This document shows positions 5,317 to 11,520 of a stretch of 14,008 nt of DNA, piece after piece. The position numbers and the translations under genes were made by a program. The notes beneath the pieces were generated by a model. The model did not search any database and had not been told where the DNA came from. It worked only from the letters and a program-made list of their open reading frames with translations. How positions within the stretch are numbered: position 1 is the stretch's first letter; each line of letters begins with the position of its first letter. The DNA lies in NCBI GenBank assembly GCA_938008555.1, contig CALLKE010000095.1, positions 1 to 14,008 of the forward strand, written 5' to 3'. This DNA comes from an uncultured Pedobacter sp. (GTDB lineage Bacteria > Bacteroidota > Bacteroidia > Sphingobacteriales > Sphingobacteriaceae).

Positions 5317-7668
5317 TCATTTCATTGAAGCCATCCTCGGCATATAATCCTCATTCAGCCAGTAGAAATGCTGCCCTTTATGTGCTATTCTAATCGCCGG
5401 ATTGGGTTTATTGATGGTCATTTTATCGGCCAGTGTTTTAAACTGTTGAAAGTATTGAAGTGCCATCATACGATTAATGACCTTTCTTCTTCTCCACTTT
5501 TTCAATTTATAATTCACCATTAGTGAGTCTGTGCTCACAAAACCAATATTGTGTGCTAGTGTGTAAGCCATGGTTTGCTTGGCCATCTTCTTCTTATACT
5601 TTTCCTCGAGTAGGGGATCGCGCTGTGTAGCAATCTTTATATAGGCATCAATGGCTTTTTTTCTATTAAATCTCTTCCTTGCGAAAACGGTAGCGTGTAT
5701 TTTCCTATAGTACTCATCAAGCTGATCAAACTCTTGCTCGTTCAAATACACCCCTTTTTCGATGCCGTGTTTATTTTGAAGCCATGTGTATGGGATATGA
5801 CCTTTGATGAGAAAGGGAGTATTCTCGTCAATTAATTGTGAGGCAATTCGAAGTGGCACCAAACTATCAGCTTTACTAAAAAAAGGCTGATATTCTTTTA
5901 GCAATGTGGTATTATCGATACCGATGGCCGAGCGAAAATAGGCGTTCAATGCATGGTCTATTCTTTGGTTGTCTAACGTTACATGCTGCGTCAAGGTGTC
6001 CAAAGAGTTTTTGAGAAAGTTTGACAACATAACTTCTCCCTTTTTCGGGAAAATAACATAGCCCTGTGTCATACTCTGATTGGGATAGTCTAACCGATAC
6101 ACACCATTTTCGCCACCTTGAAGACTAAAGCTATTACCTACTAGCAAGTCGTCTTGATTGACCAGCTTTTCTTTTTTTAATTCCGAAATATTTTGTGATG
6201 TATTAGACAGGATATTTTCGGCCATCAGTACAAAATCAGTATAGGCATCTGCGGATTTCGACTGACTTTGAAATAAAATTAGTCTGGCCTTTACCTTTGA
6301 AAGAGCTGTTATAAGCCCTTCTGTTTGGCTGTTTTGATTAACGGTAGTTCCTATTAAAACGATGATATTTGTTTCATCTTTCGCATCAGCCAAGAGCTTG
6401 GTTGCTTTTAATAATGCCGAATGAGTAGGCTGAATGATGCTCGTTTCGGGACATGACATTTCTCTGTTTTTCCGCTCAATAAATGAAGAAACCTCTCTGT
6501 AATGAGGACTAAGTGGAGAGGTTAGTGTACTCACATTACATGAGTTCTCTTTATATACAACCGCGCCGAATTTTACCTGATTGAAGTAGACGGAAGATTC
6601 AAATTTGAGTTGCATCTCCTGTAAAATAGACTTGACAATCGGAATGTAATGCTTGTTGTTTTGGCTAACGTCCAACACAAAAACCACATTTAACTTCTTG
6701 TTGTTAGCCAGTATCTCTCTAAACTTATTGTAGTAAATGGGTTGACCTAAAACGTTATAAACTTTGTTCGCCTTATAATCGAAAATGTTGGTGAAAAATT
6801 TGGTTTCGACAGTGCTTGAGGAGATGCCTGAGATGGAAATCGGGTAAATAGACTCGATACTGAAAGGGTTTTTCGGTACGCTAGGGCATAATAAAGGCTT
6901 CTGTTCTGCTGCAATACTATCTATGACTTTCGATTTGTCAGCAGCTTCTATATCATGTATTCTAATAGCCGATCTACTCCCCCAAATGGATAACATGTTC
7001 TTGCTGATCCAGCCATACATATCGTTTTTGATGCTGTCGACTGTAGTGCTGGGTTTCCGGCCGATTAAATACCTTTCTTGGTCTGCCGATTGTTTATAGA
7101 TGTAAACAATTTGACCCAGACTAAGTTTTTTTATTGGCGGGCCAACCAATGTAGGGGATCGATAGATAAAGACTGAATCATCTAAATATCTTTCCGAATG
7201 AGTGATCGCATCAGCATCATTGATGACTAATGTGGCTTTGGCTGTAAAACCTGTCGTTTCATTTCGGATACTATTCCCCCAGAGTAGAAGTTTCTCCTGA
7301 GGTATCCATCCCATTATTTTTAAATCCTTTTTAGGGATTTTACGCCCTTTTAAGGTTTCGGGGAGATACTCACCAACTTGAAACATCTCTGCCTCTTGCT
7401 TTACCACAAGTAGGGGATACAAGAAAGGAACGATTTTATCCCCTGCCTCACCTTCAGCACTTGGATGTAAAGCATTATTCGCCCTGTCGGAAAATACAAG
7501 CCAGGGCTGCGGTTGTTTAGCATGGCCATTGGTATACAGATGACGATCAATAGCAATATAAAATGAGGGCTTAGGATTATAGATGACAAGTGCTTTCTTA
7601 GCAGTGCATCCAAATAAAAGACAAACAGCTGCTAAAAAAACAACTGAGTGCGTGTAGACTAATTTCAT
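5317..7668 (-). CDS. tssR: TssR, vWA-containing lipoprotein of the Bacteroidota T6SS
   Basis: This 783-residue protein has a lipoprotein signal (VCLLFGCTAKK, Cys at residue 21). Two SH3-like stretches, about residues 70-130 and 165-230, each end in a similar motif (GWIPQEKLLLWG at 120 and GWISKNMLSIWG at 219). A von Willebrand A-like domain follows at about 325-490, with strand LNVVFVLDVSQN and a second strand TNIIVLIGTTV. The MIDAS is degenerate: D333-V-S335-Q-N337 in place of DxSxS. The C-terminal third is helical and basic. Size, lipobox, vWA and neighbours fit TssR, a component specific to the Bacteroidota T6SS that is thought to be part of its trans-envelope complex. The start ATG overlaps the stop of the upstream gene by one base (TAATG), indicating coupling. 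It is followed after 52 bp by the effector gene. Confidence 0.82.
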   Translation of the reverse strand: MKLVYTHSVVFLAAVCLLFGCTAKKALVIYNPKPSFYIAIDRHLYTNGHAKQPQPWLVFSDRANNALHPSAEGEAGDKIVPFLYPLLVVKQEAEMFQVGEYLPETLKGRKIPKKDLKIMGWIPQEKLLLWGNSIRNETTGFTAKATLVINDADAITHSERYLDDSVFIYRSPTLVGPPIKKLSLGQIVYIYKQSADQERYLIGRKPSTTVDSIKNDMYGWISKNMLSIWGSRSAIRIHDIEAADKSKVIDSIAAEQKPLLCPSVPKNPFSIESIYPISISGISSSTVETKFFTNIFDYKANKVYNVLGQPIYYNKFREILANNKKLNVVFVLDVSQNNKHYIPIVKSILQEMQLKFESSVYFNQVKFGAVVYKENSCNVSTLTSPLSPHYREVSSFIERKNREMSCPETSIIQPTHSALLKATKLLADAKDETNIIVLIGTTVNQNSQTEGLITALSKVKARLILFQSQSKSADAYTDFVLMAENILSNTSQNISELKKEKLVNQDDLLVGNSFSLQGGENGVYRLDYPNQSMTQGYVIFPKKGEVMLSNFLKNSLDTLTQHVTLDNQRIDHALNAYFRSAIGIDNTTLLKEYQPFFSKADSLVPLRIASQLIDENTPFLIKGHIPYTWLQNKHGIEKGVYLNEQEFDQLDEYYRKIHATVFARKRFNRKKAIDAYIKIATQRDPLLEEKYKKKMAKQTMAYTLAHNIGFVSTDSLMVNYKLKKWRRRKVINRMMALQYFQQFKTLADKMTINKPNPAIRIAHKGQHFYWLNEDYMPRMASMK

Positions 7669-8573
7669 TACTTACCCTGTGCTATTTCAATTTTTGTGAC
7701 ACAATTCAAATTCTCATCAAAGCCTACTTTCACGCTTTGTATCATGGTCTTTTTGTCAAACTGCAATCCGGCGCAGTAGTAGTAGAAAGTATTGATTTTG
7801 CTGGTGTTGACCTTCGTGGCTACGTTTTCATTTTTACACATGTATTTACTCAACAGGTAGTTATAATGCGTGTTGAAATTTGATCCATTCGCAATTTGCT
7901 GTAGCCTTGATTTAAAATCTTCATCAATTTCTTTGTACACATCCTCAATAGCGGTTGAATCACTTAGCACTTTAAATGAGGGTAATACTTTGATTTTATG
8001 CGTTATTGGGTAGGCGGTTTCATCCGTATAGAGCGTTACGGTATAATCACCTGGATTTTTATAGGCATATATCACCATTTCTTCTTTAGAGTCTATCGTG
8101 CCGCTTTCACCAAACTTCCAGCTGAACAATTTCGCATTTGAAGACTTTGCTCTAAAAACCACATTTTCAAACTGCATTGCCTGCGTAGGGGCTTCTATTT
8201 TGGTAATAGAATCAATAATATTCGCCCTTTTGTTATTTGCTAAAACCTCTATGGAAAATGTTTTACTGTGCGTATCATTTAAGGTTAAGGTAACCTGATA
8301 GAAACCAGGATTTTTATAGAAGTGGTAACCGCTGTCAATAACAGAGACATTGCCATCTCCAAACTCCCATTTCTTTATTGCGGAGAAAGAGGTCCTGTCA
8401 GCATAAAACAAAGTGTCGCCAATAGCCAGTTTTTGAGGATAGACTTGGCAATTGATGTCACTCACACCTTGAAATAATCTTTTCTCCAACAAAAATGCGA
8501 TGGATAATGAGGCCACTATGAAAGCGCCCACAATCAACATGATTCGGTATTTATTTTTTTGAATGTAAGTCAT
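7668..8573 (-). CDS. tssP: Membrane-anchored double-PKD protein, TssP-like
   Basis: This 301-residue protein has a short cytoplasmic N-terminus, a transmembrane segment at residues about 11-30, and two PKD-type beta domains in the periplasm. PKD1 (about 41-112) carries WEFGDG at 69-74 and YKNPGFYQVTLTLND. PKD2 (about 126-196) carries WKFGES and YKNPGDYTVTLYTDE. A C-terminal domain (about 200-301) holds three Cys (246, 267, 291) and ends in strands VGFDENLNCVTKIEIAQ. It lies 3 bp after the second TssO-like gene and overlaps tssR by one base. From its position and architecture it is probably the T6SS component called TssP in Bacteroidota. The family name is from memory and less certain than the domain call. 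PKD domains here would serve as periplasmic protein-protein contacts. Confidence 0.72.
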   Translation of the reverse strand: MTYIQKNKYRIMLIVGAFIVASLSIAFLLEKRLFQGVSDINCQVYPQKLAIGDTLFYADRTSFSAIKKWEFGDGNVSVIDSGYHFYKNPGFYQVTLTLNDTHSKTFSIEVLANNKRANIIDSITKIEAPTQAMQFENVVFRAKSSNAKLFSWKFGESGTIDSKEEMVIYAYKNPGDYTVTLYTDETAYPITHKIKVLPSFKVLSDSTAIEDVYKEIDEDFKSRLQQIANGSNFNTHYNYLLSKYMCKNENVATKVNTSKINTFYYYCAGLQFDKKTMIQSVKVGFDENLNCVTKIEIAQGK

Positions 8574-8576
8574 GGT

Positions 8577-9107
8577 TTACTCGGTGTTACTTCTGGATAA
8601 AATGGCGTTTGTCTTCTGAGCTAGTTGTTGCTCTTTGTCTTTGAAGCCGATTGAACATTCTTCAAACTGCTTCTCAAATAGTTGGATATTCTCTGCTCTT
8701 TTAGCAGCAATTTTTTTGTCTTCAAAAAACATTTTATAAAACTGTGCAATCTGAAAATAGGCTTCTTTACGAGGGTCGTATATCGTGGTGTTCTCGAAAG
8801 CGTTCGCTACTTCATTAATGCTGTTTTTGATGTCATTCTCAGCAAAAGGTTGAGGCGTTTCTAGTTTTAGAATACTGATTTTTCTAAATGTTGACTCGAG
8901 TAAGGGGGATACGATTTTTGCTTGATCCGAAAACTTATTCTTCTGCGATAGCATTTGTATTTCTAGTATGTCCGCCTGCGAAAATGGAGAATCTACTTTC
9001 CTGAAAATCAATATGCCCATCACAAAAAGAGTTACGAATAGGATGGCTACTAAATAGAAGAGGTGATATCTTCTTTCTTGTTTAGATAATGAAACAGAGT
9101 CGTGCAT
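8577..9107 (-). CDS. TssO-like T6SS membrane protein, second copy
   Basis: This 176-residue protein has a cytoplasmic head (MHDSVSLSKQERRYHLF), one transmembrane helix at residues about 16-36, and a periplasmic, strongly helical region that probably forms a coiled coil. Near the end is EECSIGFKDKEQQLAQK. The upstream protein has a similar Cys-containing helix near its end (KDKEQLALKDLNEC). Size, one-pass topology, helical periplasmic part and place in the operon match TssO-type components of the Bacteroidota T6SS. It could also be another of the small subtype-iii envelope proteins. It lies 40 bp after its partner gene and 3 bp before the PKD gene. Confidence 0.65.
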   Translation of the reverse strand: MHDSVSLSKQERRYHLFYLVAILFVTLFVMGILIFRKVDSPFSQADILEIQMLSQKNKFSDQAKIVSPLLESTFRKISILKLETPQPFAENDIKNSINEVANAFENTTIYDPRKEAYFQIAQFYKMFFEDKKIAAKRAENIQLFEKQFEECSIGFKDKEQQLAQKTNAILSRSNTE

Positions 9108-9147
9108 ACGTGTGCTACTACAATTGGATAATACTTAGAAGAGAGGG

Positions 9148-9672
9148 TTATTTACTGGAGAAGTTTCTGGCTGGATTATAAGAAAGGTCTTTTTTGATCT
9201 TACTTATTTTTCCTACACATTCGTTGAGGTCTTTGAGGGCCAATTGCTCTTTATCTTTAATAGCGATGATGCCATTTTTTAAAGTTAACAGGCTATCCAG
9301 CTTATTTAAGAGCAATGCGTAGTGCTTGAATTCCAAAGTACTGTCTTGTCCGATGGTTTTCCTTGCATCTTGGATATTGTCTGAGATATAGTTGCCCAAG
9401 TAAACATCATTTCGAACCTTACCTGTATTGAGCAATGACATTTGGTAATAAATCGAATCTACTTTTGCTTTTATAGCATGATGCTTATTAAGCAGTTGTT
9501 TGTAAGAGAAAACATCTTGATGAATATTGTCACTTTGTATCGTGTGGGCTCTTACAAAATAATAGAGAACCAAAAAAGAGAATAATGATAGTATACTGAA
9601 GTATAAGACGAATTTTAAAAATTCTATTCTAATTTTATTTTTATTAAGTTTTTTTAATGCTGACTTGCTCAT
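9148..9672 (-). CDS. tssO: TssO, T6SS membrane protein, first gene of the operon
   Basis: This 174-residue protein has a basic cytoplasmic N-terminus (MSKSALKKLNKNKIRIEF), one transmembrane helix at residues about 19-41, and a periplasmic helical part that ends KDKEQLALKDLNECVGKISK. This pattern fits TssO, a small inner-membrane component found only in the Bacteroidota T6SS. It is the most upstream gene of the minus-strand operon, so transcription should begin in the 9673-9790 region. The neighbouring gene encodes a protein of the same size and topology, and the two may form a hetero-oligomer. The remaining core genes (sheath, baseplate, Hcp, ClpV) are not in the window. Confidence 0.72.
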   Translation of the reverse strand: MSKSALKKLNKNKIRIEFLKFVLYFSILSLFSFLVLYYFVRAHTIQSDNIHQDVFSYKQLLNKHHAIKAKVDSIYYQMSLLNTGKVRNDVYLGNYISDNIQDARKTIGQDSTLEFKHYALLLNKLDSLLTLKNGIIAIKDKEQLALKDLNECVGKISKIKKDLSYNPARNFSSK

Positions 9673-9988
9673 TTAAATTAAAAAGGTATACTAATAAGGT
9701 GTTTTAACATGAATTGGGTGCAAATATTGCGATTTTTAGATTAAAAAAATTTAATACTACATTAAAAATAAATAATTATAGAAGTGTCGTTTCATGAAAC
9801 GATTGGTTGGTGAGATAGCACCTCTGCAACTGAGCTTGGCGTTCATTTTTTGAGCTTTCATGATAACATTGGCACTCAGTTAGCAACAGGAAGGCTCACT
9901 TTTAATATTTTTGGACGTAAGGATTACATAGCGTGTTGAAAATTTTAACTTTGCCCTGTCCGTAGTTTGGTAGTGAAACAAGAATAGC
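9673..9988. other. Divergent intergenic region between tssO and the hydrolase gene
   Basis: This AT-rich spacer separates the T6SS operon from the plus-strand hydrolase. On the minus strand AATATTTG (9728-9721) is a one-mismatch -7 box (consensus TAnnTTTG), but it has no TTTG at the right distance. On the plus strand TATTTTTG (9906-9913) fits the -7 consensus, also without a good -33. An inverted pair AACTGAG (9828-9834) and CTCAGTT (9875-9881), and a palindrome at 9787-9802, lie in the middle. I see no coding frame or RNA gene here. Confidence 0.5.
9787..9802. promoter_or_regulatory. 16-bp perfect palindrome, candidate operator
   Basis: TCGTTTCATGAAACGA is a perfect palindrome about 115 bp upstream of the tssO start, in the divergent intergenic region. 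Its core TTTCATGA recurs at 9856-9863. The position and symmetry suit a binding site for a dimeric regulator of the T6SS operon, the hydrolase gene, or both. No regulator gene is present in the window. Confidence 0.45.
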
Positions 9989-10807
9989 ATGAAGCTGTGT
10001 GACAATGTTCATGTAAATAAAACTATATCCACATTGAAGATTATTCCTTTACACGAAGGGTCTTACTCAGTAGACATTTCAAAAAAATTTATCCCTTTTA
10101 GTCCCGTCATTCATCAGGCCAAAGACAGACCAGCCTCTCTTTTTATTCATGTACAACCATTTCTCATCAGAACCTCAGATCAACTGATTGTTTTGGATAC
10201 GGGTTTGGGATATAAAAATGAAGAAGGAGAACTGATCATCCATCAAAATATTCGAGATGCAGGTTTTGATCCTGATGATGTCACTCTAGTATTGATGTCA
10301 CATTTACATTTTGATCATGCGGGGGGGATGGTTTTTGAGCGAGATGGCAAAATTGAACCCACTTTCCCCAATGCCAGTTATGTGATACAACGTGGTGAAT
10401 GGGAGGCAGCTTTTAGTGAATCAGCCTCCTGTCAGGCTGAACTAGTTGATGTATTGCAAAGCCATAACCGTATTCATTTTGTGGAAGGAGATGGACAGTT
10501 AAACCAGCATGTTTCCTATGAGCTTACCGGTGGACATTGTGAGTTTCACCAAGTGTTTTTGATTCAAGAAGGTGATGAAATGGTGTTTTTTGGTGGAGAT
10601 ATTCTACCTGAGCCCGAGCAACTGCTTAGAAAGCTCATAGCTAAATATGATTTCGATGGTAGAAAGGCCATGGAGCTTCGTGAAGAGTATGGTAAACGTG
10701 CCGCTGCTGGCGGATGGGTTTGTTTGTTTTACCATGCGAAATCAAATGAGATCAGTAAAATCCTCTTTGAGGAAAACATGTTTCATATATCCAGCATCTT
10801 TGATTGA
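9989..10807 (+). CDS. Metallo-beta-lactamase-fold hydrolase
   Basis: This 272-residue cytoplasmic protein (no signal peptide) carries the full metal-binding set of the superfamily: H105-x-H107-x-D109-H110 (SHLHFDHAGG), H183 (TGGHCEFHQ), D204 (GGDILPE) and H249 (FYHAKSNE). A glycine-flanked Asp in LIVLDTGLG near residue 70 completes the signature. The fold hydrolyses esters, lactones or thioesters. The layout is similar to lactonase-like members, but the substrate cannot be read from the sequence. It is transcribed divergently from the T6SS operon and is probably functionally unrelated to it. The start was taken at the first ATG. No Shine-Dalgarno sequence is evident. Confidence 0.9.
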   Translation: MKLCDNVHVNKTISTLKIIPLHEGSYSVDISKKFIPFSPVIHQAKDRPASLFIHVQPFLIRTSDQLIVLDTGLGYKNEEGELIIHQNIRDAGFDPDDVTLVLMSHLHFDHAGGMVFERDGKIEPTFPNASYVIQRGEWEAAFSESASCQAELVDVLQSHNRIHFVEGDGQLNQHVSYELTGGHCEFHQVFLIQEGDEMVFFGGDILPEPEQLLRKLIAKYDFDGRKAMELREEYGKRAAAGGWVCLFYHAKSNEISKILFEENMFHISSIFD

Positions 10808-10824
10808 ACGAGTATTGATATTCA

Positions 10825-10838
10825 GGTACACTTGTACC
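10825..10838. repeat. Short inverted repeat after the hydrolase gene
   Basis: GGTACA-CT-TGTACC lies 17 bp after the hydrolase stop codon and about 20 bp before the promoter of the next gene. It has 6-bp perfect arms and a 2-nt centre. No T-run follows, so an operator for the downstream promoter is as likely as a transcription end signal. Confidence 0.35.
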
Positions 10839-10856
10839 GATTAGTCAGAGACGAAC

Positions 10857-10887
10857 TTTTAGCAAAAATAAATATCTCTTATCTTTG
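10857..10887 (+). promoter_or_regulatory. Bacteroidota-type promoter for the DUF4834 gene
   Basis: A -33 element TTTT (10857-10860, one mismatch to TTTG) is spaced 19 nt from a perfect -7 element TATCTTTG (10880-10887, consensus TAnnTTTG). The spacing is that expected for the Bacteroidota primary sigma factor. A GGGGAG ribosome-binding-like stretch (about 10899-10904) precedes the ATG at 10907, so the leader would be very short. Confidence 0.65.
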
Positions 10888-10906
10888 GGATTAAAAATGG
10901 GGAGCT

Positions 10907-11161
10907 ATGGGACTATTATTGAAATTTTTATTTACGACCATTATTATATTTTGGCTAGTTAAACAATTAGTACGCCTATTGCTACCTATTCTGCTTCAAA
11001 AAATAGTTAACAAAGCCCAAAATCAAGCAAATCAACAGCGTCAACATCAAAACTATGACCAGCCAGATGGTCAGATACGGGTTGATTATATACCTCCAAA
11101 TCATAAAAAAACAAAAAACAATACGGTTGGTGATTTTGTAGACTACGAAGAAGTGAAGTAG
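10907..11161 (+). CDS. DUF4834-type small membrane protein
   Basis: This 84-residue protein has an N-terminal hydrophobic segment (residues about 3-30, FLFTTIIIFWLVKQLVRLLL), a Gln/Asn-rich linker, and the C-terminal signature IRVDYIPP followed by a Lys-rich stretch and VGDFVDYEEVK. The hydrophobic start and the VDYIPP...GDFVDYEE ending are typical of DUF4834, a Bacteroidota-restricted family of unknown function. It has its own promoter and a purine-rich ribosome-binding site. Nothing ties it to the T6SS operon. Confidence 0.85.
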   Translation: MGLLLKFLFTTIIIFWLVKQLVRLLLPILLQKIVNKAQNQANQQRQHQNYDQPDGQIRVDYIPPNHKKTKNNTVGDFVDYEEVK

Positions 11162-11520
11162 TATATGTGAAGAATTTACCTCCATTATAAGCTATAACCA
11201 AACAATTCATTTGCCTCTAGAGCGTTTTCTATGCGCTATTTATCCCCCAGAGGAACTCTTATTGGCAATAAGTTCTTACTCTAAGATGCATTTACATCTT
11301 AATCTACATGTAACAGAATCAGAATAATCTGTATTGGACTACGTTCATGAGGTTTTCTAGAAACTGCATTTATTTCCTGTTTTATAATTTTTGCCACTAA
11401 CAGTTGTTTGTAGTTTATGTGTTAACTTTTTAATTAATTCTAGTCTTATTTTTTATTATATGACTAATAATCGATTTTTTGTACATTTTTGGAGTTCTAT
11501 TTTTCTAATAAAATTAATAA
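11162..11520. other. Hairpin-rich non-coding spacer
   Basis: No gene is seen here. Several inverted repeats lie in a row: CCTCT (11214-11218) with AGAGG (11249-11253) around an inner AGCG/CGCT pair; CTTATTG-G-CAATAAG (11258-11272); and AAGATG (11283-11288) with CATCTT (11295-11300). None is followed by a clear T-run, though the first cluster could end transcription of the DUF4834 gene. The last 130 bases are very AT-rich and should hold the promoter of the large secreted-protein gene. I found no full TAnnTTTG element with correct spacing. Confidence 0.5.

Noticed and set aside
9989..10807. Naming the hydrolase an acyl-homoserine lactonase
   Set aside because: The metal ligands define the superfamily only. 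Nothing visible fixes the substrate, and quorum quenching would be a guess.
10982..11210. Minus-strand frames of 67 codons across the DUF4834 gene
   Set aside because: They are opposite-strand shadows of a gene with a good promoter, ribosome-binding site and family signature.
11258..11300. Intrinsic terminators after the DUF4834 gene
   Set aside because: The stems are AT-rich or short and no T-run follows, so only a general note on hairpins is justified.
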